DNA of 64,000 nucleotides from Streptomyces endocoffeicus (GCF_016741935.1 NZ_JAERRG010000027.1:1-64000), one strand, 5' to 3'; numbered from the stretch's first letter, positions 1 through 10,064 are shown. Numbers and translations: made by a program. The notes: generated by a model from the letters alone, not told the origin.

Positions 1-3000
1 ACGATCCAACTCCCCATACGACACCGACTCGTCACCACACCGCACCGCCACCACATCCGGCGCCGCCGCAACCCACGCCTCGATACGCTCCAGGATCAAA
101 CCGCCAGGCAGCTCAGCCCCCGTGGCATTCCACTCCGCCACCACCCGAGCCCGCTCCACCTCCCCCAACACATCGATCTCACTGACCCGCACCCCCGGAT
201 CAACCGCCACCGCCTCCAACACCCGCACCAACCGCCCCACCAACCCCCGAGCCGTACCCTCGTCAAACAAATCCACCGCATACAGCAACGCACCACCCAA
301 CCCCGCCGGCGCCCCCACACCATCGCGGTGCTCGGCAAGGTCCAGCGACAGATCGAAGCGCGCCGGGACCTGGGCGGCCGCCGGTATCCGCCGGACCCGC
401 AGCCCCGGCAGGCCCCATTGCGGCGCCGGTACGCTCTGCAGGGCCAGCAGGACCTGGAACAGCGGGTTGTGGGAAAGCGAGCGTGACGGGTTCAGATCCT
501 CGACCAGCCGCTCGAACGGCACGTCCTGATGTGCGTACGCGGCCAGATCGGTCTCCCGCACCTGGGCCAGCAGCTCCGTGAAGGACGGGTCCGCGCTGAG
601 GTCGGCGCGGACGACCAGGGTATTGACGAAGAACCCCGCCAGGTCATCCAGCGCCGGGTCGCCACGGCCCGCGATCGGCACGCCTATCGGGATGTCGTCG
701 CCCGCACCCACCCGGCTCAGCAGCGCGGAGAGGGCGGCGTGCACCACCATGAACATGGTGGCGCGGCCACGGCGGGCCACGTCCAGCAGCCGGGCGTGGG
801 TCTCGGCGCTGATCTGGATCGGCACTTCGCCACCGCGGAAGGAGGACACCGCGGGCCGGGGCCGGTCGGTCGGCAGCGCGAGCTCCTGGGGCGCACCGGC
901 CAACGCCTCACGCCAGTAGTCGAGTTGGTCGCTGATCACACTGTCCGGGTCCTCGGGGTCGCCCAGTACCTCGCGTTGCCACAGCGCGTAGTCCGCGTAC
1001 TGCACCGGCAGCGGCTCCCACTCCGGCGCGCCACCCGCCCGACGGGCCGCGTACGCCGCCCCCAGGTCCCGCGCCAGCACGCCCATCGACCAGCCGTCCA
1101 CGGCGATGTGATGCGCCACGATCAGCAGCACATACTCCGACGGCCCCGTCTTCAACAGCCGTGCCCGCCATGGCGGATCGACGGTCACATCAAAGCCACG
1201 GTCCGCGTGCAGCCCGAGTTCGGCCGCGAGGAGTTCCCCGCTGGTCTCCACGACGACCAGCCGCGGTCGGCCCGCCTCGCCTTCCAGCACCTGCTGGCGC
1301 GGCTCGCCATCGGTCTCAGGAAACAACGTGCGCAGGCTCTCGTGCCGGTCGGCGACATCGCCGAGGGCGGCTTCCAGCGCGGTGACATCCAGCTCTCCGG
1401 TCAGCCGAAGGGCCAGCGGCAGGTTGTAGACGGCTCCGGCCCCCGGGTTGGTCTCCTCGAGCCGGTTGAGGAACCACATGCGCCGCTGGGCGTACGAGAG
1501 CGGCAGTGCTTCCGGCCTCGGCCGTGGTGTCAGCGCGGACCGGGCGGCCGTACCTCCTGCCGCCGCGACGAGGCGGGCGACTCCGGCCACCGTGGGGGCG
1601 GCGAACAGCTCGCCGATGTTGAGCTCGGTGTCGAGGACGGCGCCGATCCGGGCGATGAGCTTCATGGCGAGGATCGAGTCACCACCGATGGTGAAGAACG
1701 ACACCTCGGCGCCGACCCGTTCCAGCCCGAGAACCTCGCAGTACAGGCCGCTGAGGATCTCCTCGGTCGGCGTGGCGGGACCGCGCCCGGTAGCGTCGGT
1801 GAAGTCGGGTGCGGGGAGGGCGGCGCGATCCAGCTTGCCGTTGACGGTGACGGGCAGGGCGTCCAGGGCGACGACCGCTGCGGGGACCATATGGTCCGGC
1901 AGCCGCTCGGCCACGTACTCCCGCAGCCCACCGGTGTCCACATCCCCGTCAGGGACGACATAGGCGACCAGCCGCCGGTCCCCGGGACGGTCCTCCCGCA
2001 CGACGACGGCCACGTGGCCGACACTCCGATGTCCGGCGAGGACGGCCTCGATCTCGCCGGGCTCGACGCGGAAGCCACGCACCTTCACCTGGTCGTCCGC
2101 ACGGCCACCGAAAATCAGCTCACCATCGGTCGTCCATGTGGCGAGGTCACCGGTGCGGTACATCCGGCCACCCGTGAACGGACAGGCCACGAACCGTTCC
2201 GCCGTCAGCCCCGGGCGGCTGAGATAGCCACGCGCGAGCCCCGGCCCCGCGACATACAGCTCGCCGGCCACGCCTTTGGGTACGGGCCGCAGGAACTCGT
2301 CCAGCACAAACGCCCGCGTATTGGCGATCGGACGGCCGATCGGCACCGGCCCGGACGGCTCCAAAGGCCCACTCATCGTCGCGCATACGGTCACCTCGGT
2401 CGGCCCGTACGCATTGACCATCCGCCGCCCAGACCCCCACCGCGCCACCAACCCCGGCGGACACACCTCACCCGCAACCACCAACGTCCGCAAACTCCCC
2501 GGCAGCTCCTCCACCGTCGCCAACACCGACGGCGGCACCGTCACATGCGTCACACCGAACTCCGCCACCACCTCACCCAACGACCCCCGCGGCGGCAACC
2601 TGTCCACACCCGCCAACACCAACGCAGCACCCGAAAGCAACGCCATACACATCTCGGACACCGCGGCATCAAAACTCAACGACGCCAACTGCAACACCCG
2701 CGCATCCGCGTCCACCGCGAACCGCTCGATCTGCGCCGCCGCCAGATTGCCGATGCCTCGATGGGTCACCGCCACACCCTTCGGCCGCCCCGTCGACCCC
2801 GACGTATAGATCACATACGCCACATCATCGACATCCACCGAAACCGCAGCCGCAGGCACGGACTCCGCAGACGAACCCCACACCAGACACTCCACCCCGG
2901 ACGGAACCAATCCACGGGTCCCCTCCGAACACACCACCAGCACCGGCCCGGCGTCCTCGACCATCCACCCGATCCGCTCCACCGGATACGCCGGATCCAC

Positions 3001-6000
3001 CGGCACAAACCCCGCCCCCGCCTTCACCACCCCCAACAACACCGCCACCACATCCACCGACCGCTCCAACACCACCGCCACCAGATCACCCCGCCCCACA
3101 CCCCACGCACCCAACACACCCGCCACCCGATCCGACCGATCCCCCAACTCGCCGTACGACCACTCCTCACCACCCGCACCCACCACCGCCACCGCATCCG
3201 AGGAGACGGCCACCCGCTCATCGAACAAATCCCCCAACGACCCCACCGGCACCACCCGGCCAGTGGCGTTCCACCCCTCCACCACCCGCTCCCGCTCACC
3301 GCACCCCAGCACCTCGACCTCACTCACCCGCCGCGCCGGATCCGCCGCCATCTGCTCCAGCACCCGGACCAGCCGCCGTACCACGCCCCGGGCGGCATCC
3401 CCGTCGAACGCGTCCGGGCGGTAGTCCAGCCAGAACTTCAGCTCGTCCGCCGGGTCCACCCCCAGCGTCAGCGGGAAGGTGGTCGCCATCCGGGTCGTGC
3501 TGTCGGTGAGTCGCAGAGGGGCGGCCGGTCCCGTCTCGCCCGCGTGGAAGTTCTCGAAGGCCATCAAGGTGTCGAACGTGGCGCCCGGTCCGGCCAGGCG
3601 CTGGATCTCCTTGAGGCCGAGGTGCTGGTGGTCGAGCAGCGCCGACTGCTGGGTCTGCACGACGCTGAGCAGGTGGGCGATGGAGTCTGCCGGGCGCAGC
3701 CGGACCCGTACGGGGATCGTGTTGATGAAGAGCCCCAGCATGTCCGCCATCCCCGCCAGTTCCGGCGGACGTCCGGCCACCGCGGCGCCGAACACCACAT
3801 CACTCCGGCCGGTGAGCTTGCCGACGACCTGGGCCCAGGCCACCTGCAGCACGGTGTTCAGCGTGACGCCGTGGCCTCGGGCGAGTTCCCGCAGCGCACC
3901 GGCCAGTTGGTCGCCGGTCTCGGCGAGAACCTTGCGGGTCAGGACGGGTTCGGCGTTCGGGTCGAGCGCGGCGACCGTCGTCGGCTCGGACACGCCGTCC
4001 AGCGCCCGCTGCCAGGCGGCGCGCGCAGCCTCCCGGTCCTGGCGGGCGAGCCAGGCCAGATACTCACCGTAGGGAGTGGTCGGCGCCAGCTCGTGGGTGT
4101 CGCCGCCGGCCGCGTAGGCGGCCCACAGCTCGCGGATGAGGATCCGCAGCGACCAGCCGTCGAGCACGATGTGGTGCAGAGTCACGACCATGCGGTGGCG
4201 GTCGGGGCCGGTCTTCGCCAGCAGGATCCGCGCCAGCGGCGGGGCGGCGAGGTCGAAGCGGCGGGCCCGTTCCGCGCTCTCCAACCGGTCCGCCCGGTCC
4301 CGTGCCGCCTCGGTGCCGAGGTGCGACAGGTCCACCTCGTGCCAGGGCAGGGTGATGTGGCGGGCGATCACCTGGACGGGTTCGTCCACGCCGACCAGGT
4401 GGCGGAAGCCGGTGCGCAGGCTGCCGTGCCGTTCGACGAGGGCCTGCCAGGTGGCGCGCAACTTCCGTACGTTCAGCGGCCCTTCCAGCTCCAGGACCTT
4501 CTGTTCCACATAGATGTCCCGTTCCCGCTCATCGAACATCGCGTGGAAGAGCAGGCCCTCTTGGAGCGGTGACAGCGGCAGTACGTCGACCAGGCCGCCC
4601 GCCACCTCGGCTTCCAGCTCCTCGATCTGGGCTTGGTCGAGTGCCATGAGCGCGAAGTCGGACGGCGTGTGGCCACCGCCGGAGTGAGCGGCGAGGCCGG
4701 ACAGCATCTCCGCCCATGCGTCGAGCAGGCGCCGGGCGGCCGGTCCGGTGAGGAGGGGCTCCGGCCATTCCAGGCTGAGGACCAGTTCGGCTCCCTCGAC
4801 GCGGGCCGCCGCTTCGAGCGGATGCGTGGGCGGCCGGTCGTCGTCGCCCGGGGCGGTGAAGCCGAGCTGCGGAGTGGGCAGGTCGGCGAGCGTGGCGGCG
4901 GTGTCGGGGGTGAGGTGGCGCAGCAGGCCGTAGCCGAGGCCATCGCCGGGGACGGCCCGCGACTGTTCCTTGATCTGCTTCACGGCCCGGCCCGCGGCAG
5001 GCCCGCCGAGGCGGATCTCCGCGAGGTTGAACGGGCCGGTGTCGAGCCGTACGGGGTGGCGGTGGGCGAACGAACCCACGGTGCGGGAGAGATCGGCGCC
5101 GCCGCCCAAGGCGCCACGTCCATGGTCCGGCACCGCCACGTCCACGAGGAAGCCACCGGTCCGGTCCTGGCCGTCGCGCCAGGCGGCGAGGGCCGCGGTC
5201 AGCCCGGTCAGCAGGACGGTCCCGGCGCCGGTGTGGAACGCGTCCGGCAGGGCAGTCAGCACCGCCGCCGTGGTGTCGGCCGGGATACGCACGGAGGCGC
5301 ACCGCACCGGGGCGTTGGCGTCGCGGGCCGGGTCGACGGGACGGGTGGTGAGCAACCGATCGCCGGCGGCGAGGAGTTCGGTCCAGGCAGGCAGCTCCGC
5401 GCGCCGCAGCGGGCTGTCGGCCTGCGTGACCAATGCCCGTGTCCAGTGGCGGAACGACGTCGGGACCGACGCGATCTCCCGTCCCACGACCGCGGCGGCC
5501 ACGTCCTCCAGCAGGATCCGCCAGGACACCGCATCGACCACCAGCCGGTCCGCGACGACGAGCAGCCGCCCCGGCTCGTCCGGCCCGCTGTCGCACCACA
5601 CGGCCTGGGCCATCACCCCGGCCCGCCGGTCCAGTCGCCGTCCGGCCGCGGCCGACTCGGCGGCGAGCAGCCGCTGGCGCCGATCGGCGTCCGTACCTGC
5701 CGCCGCCACCCGCCGCGTCCACGGCCGGACGGACACCGAGCCCGCCGGGGGTACGGTCAGCCGCCGCTCCGGCGTGGTCTCGAGCCGGGCCCGCAGCATG
5801 TCGTGGCGATCGACGACAGTCTGCAGCGCACGGGCGATGTCGCCCAGGCCGAGTCCGGCCGGGAGGTCCAGCACGGCCGACCGGAATCCCGCAGCCACCT
5901 CGGGTCCGCCGGGCCCCTGAAGTCCCTCCCGGTCCAAGAGGTCGTGCATGGCCGGGGAGAGCGGCACATGCCCGGCGCCCCGCGCCCGGTCGCCCGGCGC

Positions 6001-7722
6001 GGCGCCCGCGTCCAGCGGCTCGGCGACGTCGGCGAGGCGGGCCGGGGTGGCGAGCTCGAACACCTGGTACGGGGCGATCACCAGCCCGGCGCGCCGGGCC
6101 ACCGACACCAGCAGCATGGTCAGAATCGAGTCGCCGCCGAGCTCGAAGAAGGATGCCTCCGCACTGACCCGCTCCAGGCCGAGGATCTCGCCATAGAGCC
6201 GGCACAGCAGTTCCTCGGTGGGCGTCCGCGGACCACGGCCCTCGGCGGCGTCGGTGAAGTCGGGGGCGGGGAGGGCGGCGCGGTCCAGCTTGCCGTTCAC
6301 CGTGACCGGGAGCGCGTCCAACGCGACGACCGCGGTGGGCACCATGTACTCCGGCAGCCGCTCGGCCACGTACTCCCGCAGCCCACCGGTGTCCACATCC
6401 CCGTCAGGGACGACGTAGGCGACCAGCCGGCGGTCCCCGGGACGGTCCTCCCGCACGACCACGGCGACGTGGCGGACACCCCGATGCCCGGCGAGAGCGG
6501 CCTCGATCTCACCCGGCTCCACCCGGAAGCCACGCACCTTCACCTGCTCATCGGCCCGGCCACCGAAGACCAGCTCACCGTCGGCCGTCCGCCGGGCGAG
6601 GTCGCCGGTGCGGTACATCCGCCCGTCCGTGAACGGGCAGGCCACGAACCGTTCCGCCGTCAGCCCCGGGCGGCCGAGGTAGCCACGCGCGAGCCCCGGG
6701 CCCGCGACGTACAGCTCGCCCAGCACGCCCTCGGGGACCGGCCGCAGACGCTCGTCCAGCACGAACACCCGCGTGTTGGCGATCGGCCCACCGATCGGCA
6801 CCGGCCCGGACGGCTCCAGGGGCGCGCTCATCGTGGCGCACACGGTGGCCTCGGTGGGGCCGTACGCATTGATCATCCGTCGTCCAGGAGCCCACCGCGC
6901 CACCAGCCCCGGCGGGCACGCCTCACCCGCCACCACCAGCGTCCGCAGGCTCTCCGGCAGCTCGTCCACCGTCGTCAGCACCGACGGCGGCACGGTCGCA
7001 TGCGTGACGCCGTACTCCGCCACCGTCTCGCTCAACGACCCCTGCGGCGGCAACCTGTCCGCGTCCGCCATCACCAACGCGGCACCCGAGAGCAACGCCA
7101 TGCAGATCTCGGACACCGCGGCGTCGAAGCTCAACGACGCCAGCTGCAACACCCGCGCATCCGCGTCCACCGCGAACCGTTCGATCTGCGCGGCCGCCAG
7201 GTTGCCGATGCCGCGATGGGTCACGAGCACGCCCTTGGGACGGCCCGTCGAGCCCGATGTGTAGATCACATACGCCACGTCATCGGCATCCACGGACACC
7301 GCGGGCGCCGGTTCACCGTCCGCGGCCGGATCCCGGACCAGGCACTCCACGCCGGCCGGAACCAACGCCCGCGTCTCCTCCGAGCACACCGCCAGCACCG
7401 GCCCGGCGTCCTCGACCATCCATCCGATCCGCTCGGCCGGATACGCCGGATCCACCGGGACGAATCCCGCCCCGGCCTTCACCACCCCCAGCCACACCGC
7501 CACCAGCTCGGCGGACCGGTCCAGCACCACCGCCACGAGGTCACCCCGCCGGACCCCGTGCGCGGCCAGTGCCCCGGCCACACGGTCCGCTCGCGCCCCC
7601 AGCTCCGCGTACGACCACTCCAGACCGTCCGGGCCGATCACCGCCACCGCGTCCGGCGACTCGGCCACCTGGGCGTCGAACAACTCGCCCAGCGGTCGCC
7701 AGGATTCGGTCGTGCCATGCAT
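1..7722 (-). CDS. Nonribosomal peptide synthetase, first modules (3' end beyond left edge)
   Basis: The visible 2,574 codons read A1-T1-E1-C2-A2-T2-C3-A3(start). Approximate positions are A1 7660-6280, T1 6220-6070, E1 5980-4650, C2 4600-3320, A2 3270-1830, T2 1780-1590, C3 1540-260, A3 from 150. The protein begins directly with an A domain, so this gene probably holds the initiation module. A1 and A2 both give the specificity code DASTVAAVCK, which I recall as the Tyr/beta-hydroxytyrosine code of glycopeptide synthetases. Both T domains carry GGDSI. C2 (HHIVLDG) and C3 (HHIAVDG) have intact catalytic motifs. E1 is degenerate: HHxxxDG has become ADRLVVDA, and the EGHGRE motif has become PDHGRG. 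The start at 7722 has a GAGGGAG ribosome site. The neighbouring Dpg and Hpg supply genes suggest that later, unseen modules use those residues. Confidence 0.95.
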   Translation of the reverse strand, partial: MHGTTESWRPLGELFDAQVAESPDAVAVIGPDGLEWSYAELGARADRVAGALAAHGVRRGDLVAVVLDRSAELVAVWLGVVKAGAGFVPVDPAYPAERIGWMVEDAGPVLAVCSEETRALVPAGVECLVRDPAADGEPAPAVSVDADDVAYVIYTSGSTGRPKGVLVTHRGIGNLAAAQIERFAVDADARVLQLASLSFDAAVSEICMALLSGAALVMADADRLPPQGSLSETVAEYGVTHATVPPSVLTTVDELPESLRTLVVAGEACPPGLVARWAPGRRMINAYGPTEATVCATMSAPLEPSGPVPIGGPIANTRVFVLDERLRPVPEGVLGELYVAGPGLARGYLGRPGLTAERFVACPFTDGRMYRTGDLARRTADGELVFGGRADEQVKVRGFRVEPGEIEAALAGHRGVRHVAVVVREDRPGDRRLVAYVVPDGDVDTGGLREYVAERLPEYMVPTAVVALDALPVTVNGKLDRAALPAPDFTDAAEGRGPRTPTEELLCRLYGEILGLERVSAEASFFELGGDSILTMLLVSVARRAGLVIAPYQVFELATPARLADVAEPLDAGAAPGDRARGAGHVPLSPAMHDLLDREGLQGPGGPEVAAGFRSAVLDLPAGLGLGDIARALQTVVDRHDMLRARLETTPERRLTVPPAGSVSVRPWTRRVAAAGTDADRRQRLLAAESAAAGRRLDRRAGVMAQAVWCDSGPDEPGRLLVVADRLVVDAVSWRILLEDVAAAVVGREIASVPTSFRHWTRALVTQADSPLRRAELPAWTELLAAGDRLLTTRPVDPARDANAPVRCASVRIPADTTAAVLTALPDAFHTGAGTVLLTGLTAALAAWRDGQDRTGGFLVDVAVPDHGRGALGGGADLSRTVGSFAHRHPVRLDTGPFNLAEIRLGGPAAGRAVKQIKEQSRAVPGDGLGYGLLRHLTPDTAATLADLPTPQLGFTAPGDDDRPPTHPLEAAARVEGAELVLSLEWPEPLLTGPAARRLLDAWAEMLSGLAAHSGGGHTPSDFALMALDQAQIEELEAEVAGGLVDVLPLSPLQEGLLFHAMFDERERDIYVEQKVLELEGPLNVRKLRATWQALVERHGSLRTGFRHLVGVDEPVQVIARHITLPWHEVDLSHLGTEAARDRADRLESAERARRFDLAAPPLARILLAKTGPDRHRMVVTLHHIVLDGWSLRILIRELWAAYAAGGDTHELAPTTPYGEYLAWLARQDREAARAAWQRALDGVSEPTTVAALDPNAEPVLTRKVLAETGDQLAGALRELARGHGVTLNTVLQVAWAQVVGKLTGRSDVVFGAAVAGRPPELAGMADMLGLFINTIPVRVRLRPADSIAHLLSVVQTQQSALLDHQHLGLKEIQRLAGPGATFDTLMAFENFHAGETGPAAPLRLTDSTTRMATTFPLTLGVDPADELKFWLDYRPDAFDGDAARGVVRRLVRVLEQMAADPARRVSEVEVLGCGERERVVEGWNATGRVVPVGSLGDLFDERVAVSSDAVAVVGAGGEEWSYGELGDRSDRVAGVLGAWGVGRGDLVAVVLERSVDVVAVLLGVVKAGAGFVPVDPAYPVERIGWMVEDAGPVLVVCSEGTRGLVPSGVECLVWGSSAESVPAAAVSVDVDDVAYVIYTSGSTGRPKGVAVTHRGIGNLAAAQIERFAVDADARVLQLASLSFDAAVSEMCMALLSGAALVLAGVDRLPPRGSLGEVVAEFGVTHVTVPPSVLATVEELPGSLRTLVVAGEVCPPGLVARWGSGRRMVNAYGPTEVTVCATMSGPLEPSGPVPIGRPIANTRAFVLDEFLRPVPKGVAGELYVAGPGLARGYLSRPGLTAERFVACPFTGGRMYRTGDLATWTTDGELIFGGRADDQVKVRGFRVEPGEIEAVLAGHRSVGHVAVVVREDRPGDRRLVAYVVPDGDVDTGGLREYVAERLPDHMVPAAVVALDALPVTVNGKLDRAALPAPDFTDATGRGPATPTEEILSGLYCEVLGLERVGAEVSFFTIGGDSILAMKLIARIGAVLDTELNIGELFAAPTVAGVARLVAAAGGTAARSALTPRPRPEALPLSYAQRRMWFLNRLEETNPGAGAVYNLPLALRLTGELDVTALEAALGDVADRHESLRTLFPETDGEPRQQVLEGEAGRPRLVVVETSGELLAAELGLHADRGFDVTVDPPWRARLLKTGPSEYVLLIVAHHIAVDGWSMGVLARDLGAAYAARRAGGAPEWEPLPVQYADYALWQREVLGDPEDPDSVISDQLDYWREALAGAPQELALPTDRPRPAVSSFRGGEVPIQISAETHARLLDVARRGRATMFMVVHAALSALLSRVGAGDDIPIGVPIAGRGDPALDDLAGFFVNTLVVRADLSADPSFTELLAQVRETDLAAYAHQDVPFERLVEDLNPSRSLSHNPLFQVLLALQSVPAPQWGLPGLRVRRIPAAAQVPARFDLSLDLAEHRDGVGAPAGLGGALLYAVDLFDEGTARGLVGRLVRVLEAVAVDPGVRVSEIDVLGEVERARVVAEWNATGAELPGGLILERIEAWVAAAPDVVAVRCGDESVSYGELDR
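5521..5562 (-). other. Degenerate active-site motif of E1
   Basis: This stretch encodes VADRLVVDAVSW. Active epimerization domains have HHLVVDGVSW here. Both histidines (to Ala and Asp) and the glycine (to Ala) are changed. Around 5,100-5,150 the glutamate motif and the conserved VGWF (here VGSF) are also altered. E1 should therefore be inactive. Confidence 0.8.
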
Positions 7723-7768
7723 GGATGTCTCCCTCTACTGCCTGCTGCGGTACGCGATGGCGGTGATC

Positions 7769-7820
7769 GGAGCTACGTGTGCTCAGCCGTGGCCGGAGCT
7801 ACGTGTGCTCAGCCGTGGCC
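7769..7820. repeat. 26-bp perfect tandem duplication at the exporter stop codon
   Basis: Two adjacent perfect 26-bp copies (7769-7794 and 7795-7820) sit in the 86-bp gap between the ABC exporter and the NRPS. The stop codon of the exporter (7809-7811) lies in the copy nearer its gene, so the other copy is a non-coding duplicate that lengthens the spacer. Confidence 0.95.
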
Positions 7821-9827
7821 GGGCGGCGGGCCGCCGGGCATCGCCCGCATGCCCGGATGGGGCCCCGGCGCATGCCCATTGCCCACCGGCCCGTGGCCAT
7901 GAGGCGGCACCGGCCCACGTCCATTGGGCGGTCCCTCATGGCCGCCCGGCCCCGCACGCCCCGCGAACTGCGTGCGGTACAGCTCCGCGTAGAGCCCACC
8001 CAGGGCCAGGAGTTCCTCATGGGTGCCGCTCTCCCGCACCCGGCCGCCGTCGATCACGAGGATCTGGTCGGCGTCGCGGATCGTGGACAGCCGGTGGGCG
8101 ATCACCAGCGAGGTGCGCCCCGCGAGCGCGGTCTCCAGCGCCCGTTGCAGCGCGGCCTCGGACTCGGAGTCGAGGTGTGCGGTGGCCTCGTCGAGGACGA
8201 CGACCGGCGGCGCCTTGAGCAGCAGCCGGGCCATGGCGATGCGCTGCTTCTCGCCGCCGGAGAGCCGGTAGCCGCGGTCGCCGACGACGGTGTCGAAGCC
8301 GTCCGGCAGGGACTCGATCAGGCCCCAGACCTGGGCGGCCTCGCAGGCGTCGATCATCTCCTGCTCGGTGGCCTCCGGGCGGGCGTAGCGGAGGTTGTCG
8401 CCGATGGTGGCGTGGAGGAGGTAGGCGTCCTGGGTGACGACGCCGATGGTGTCGTAGAGGGACTCCAGTGTGAGGTCCCGGAGGTCGTGTCCGTCGATGC
8501 GGACGGTGCCCTCGCCGGGGTCGTACAGCCGGGGTACCAGATGGGTGATGGTGGTCTTGCCGGCGCCGGAGGGGCCGACGAGGGCGGTGAGCTTTCCGGC
8601 GGGCAGCCGGAAGCTCAGCTCGCGCAGGGTCCAGTCGTTCCTGGTGCGCTCCGTCCGCGGCAGGGCGATCGATTCGAGGGAGGCGAGCGAGACGTCCGCG
8701 GCGGCCGGGTACGAGAACGAGACGCCGTCGAAGACGATTTCGGGCGCGCCGTCGCGGGGCAGGGCGATCGCGTCGGGCTTCTCGGAGATGAGCGGTTTGA
8801 GGTCGAGGATCTCGAAGAGCCGGTCGAAGCTGACGAGCGCGGTGACCACGTTGGCCTGGGCGCTGGAGAGCTGGTTGATCGGGCCGAAGAGCCGGGTGAG
8901 CAGCGTGGCCAGGGCCACCAGGGTGCCGATCTCGAAGGCGTCGTCGATGACGAGGCGGCCGCCGACGCCGTAGACCACGGCGGTGGCGAGCGCGCTGAGA
9001 AGGACCATCGACAGGAAGAGCAGCTTGCCGTTGACGGCGGTCAGGACGCCGAGGTCGCGGACTTTGCCGGCCAGCTTGGTGAACTGGCGCAGCTCCCGGC
9101 CGGGCCGGCCGTACAGCTTGGCCAGCAGCGCTCCGGTCACGTTGAACCGCTCGTTCATCAGCGCGCCCATTTCGGCGTTCTGCTCCATCTGGGAGCGCAT
9201 GAGCCGCTGCAGCCGGCGCCCGACGACCTTGCCGGGAAGGATGAAGAAGGGCAGCACGACCAGGGAGATCAGGGTGATCACCCAGGACAGGTAGAACATC
9301 GTGATGAGGACGAACAGCAGGGTGAGCGCGGCCGAGACGACCGTGGACAGCAGTGAGGTCAGGGCCTGCTGGGCCCCGACCACATCCGCGTTGAGCCGGC
9401 TGACCAGGGCGCCGGTCTGGGCCCGGGTGAAGAACGCCAGCGGCTGGCGCTGCACATGGTCGAAGACCTCGGTGCGCAGCTCGTAGACGAGCCCTTCACT
9501 GACCCGGGCCGAGTACCACGCCTCGCCGAACCCCAGCAGCGCACCGAGGACCGCCAGTCCGCCGACCGCCACGGCGATACCCACGACGACATCGGAATCA
9601 TGTTCGGCGATGCCATTGTCGATGAGGTATTTGAAGAGGATGGGGACGGCCACCACAATGGCGGCGTTCGCCACGGTCATGAGCAGCAGCAGACAGATGC
9701 TGACGCGGTACGGCCGGGTATACGGAACTATCCGTTTCGCGGTCCCGGCTTTTATTTTCTGCTTGGTCACGGATGGGTCGGGGCCCACCGCGCGAATCAT
9801 CATCGGCCCTGGGCCGCCTATGGACAC
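7809..9827 (-). CDS. ABC exporter, fused membrane and ATPase domains
   Basis: This 672-aa half-transporter has an N-terminal six-helix membrane domain (about residues 30-330) and a C-terminal ATPase with Walker A GPSGAGKTT, signature LSGGEKQR and Walker B VVVLDEATA. The last 50 residues are a Gly/Pro/His-rich tail. Its place between mbtH and the NRPS matches the single exporter of glycopeptide clusters, so its likely job is to move the finished peptide across the membrane as a homodimer. The GTG start at 9827 follows a GAGGAG site with 6-nt spacing. It is probably cotranscribed with mbtH and the NRPS from the StrR-box promoter at about 10,150. Substrate assignment is inference from context. 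Confidence 0.92.
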   Translation of the reverse strand: MSIGGPGPMMIRAVGPDPSVTKQKIKAGTAKRIVPYTRPYRVSICLLLLMTVANAAIVVAVPILFKYLIDNGIAEHDSDVVVGIAVAVGGLAVLGALLGFGEAWYSARVSEGLVYELRTEVFDHVQRQPLAFFTRAQTGALVSRLNADVVGAQQALTSLLSTVVSAALTLLFVLITMFYLSWVITLISLVVLPFFILPGKVVGRRLQRLMRSQMEQNAEMGALMNERFNVTGALLAKLYGRPGRELRQFTKLAGKVRDLGVLTAVNGKLLFLSMVLLSALATAVVYGVGGRLVIDDAFEIGTLVALATLLTRLFGPINQLSSAQANVVTALVSFDRLFEILDLKPLISEKPDAIALPRDGAPEIVFDGVSFSYPAAADVSLASLESIALPRTERTRNDWTLRELSFRLPAGKLTALVGPSGAGKTTITHLVPRLYDPGEGTVRIDGHDLRDLTLESLYDTIGVVTQDAYLLHATIGDNLRYARPEATEQEMIDACEAAQVWGLIESLPDGFDTVVGDRGYRLSGGEKQRIAMARLLLKAPPVVVLDEATAHLDSESEAALQRALETALAGRTSLVIAHRLSTIRDADQILVIDGGRVRESGTHEELLALGGLYAELYRTQFAGRAGPGGHEGPPNGRGPVPPHGHGPVGNGHAPGPHPGMRAMPGGPPPGHG

Positions 9828-9857
9828 GACGCTCTCCTCGGCTTGGGTCGTTCCGAC

Positions 9858-10064
9858 CTATGTGAGCTGGTCGATGAGGCTCTTGGGGCGCATGTCGCGC
9901 CAGTTCTCCTCGATGTGGTCCAGGCAGTTCTTGCGGGCGTCCTCGCCGAATACGACGCGCCAGCCGGTCGGCACCTCGGCAAAGGCGGGCCACAGCGAAT
10001 ACTGGCCCTCGTCGTTCAGCAGGACCAGAAAGGAACCGTTTTCGTCATCGAACGGATTGGTCAT
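9858..10064 (-). CDS. mbtH: MbtH-like protein
   Basis: This 68-aa protein begins MTNPFDDENG and contains the family's NDEGQYSLWP and GWRVVFGEDARKNCLDHIEENW blocks, including the conserved tryptophans. MbtH proteins bind NRPS adenylation domains and are needed for their solubility and activity. Here it would serve the Tyr-type A domains of the adjacent NRPS. The ATG at 10064 has an AAGGAG ribosome site; upstream in-frame codons lack one. It is the first gene of the mbtH-exporter-NRPS transcription unit, about 90 bp from a perfect StrR box. Confidence 0.96.
   Translation of the reverse strand: MTNPFDDENGSFLVLLNDEGQYSLWPAFAEVPTGWRVVFGEDARKNCLDHIEENWRDMRPKSLIDQLT

Noticed and set aside
529..7902. 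Very long open frames on the plus strand opposite the NRPS
   Set aside because: They are codon-bias shadows of the minus-strand NRPS. Their translations are Arg/His/Pro-rich without domains, while the minus frame shows complete A, T, E and C domains.
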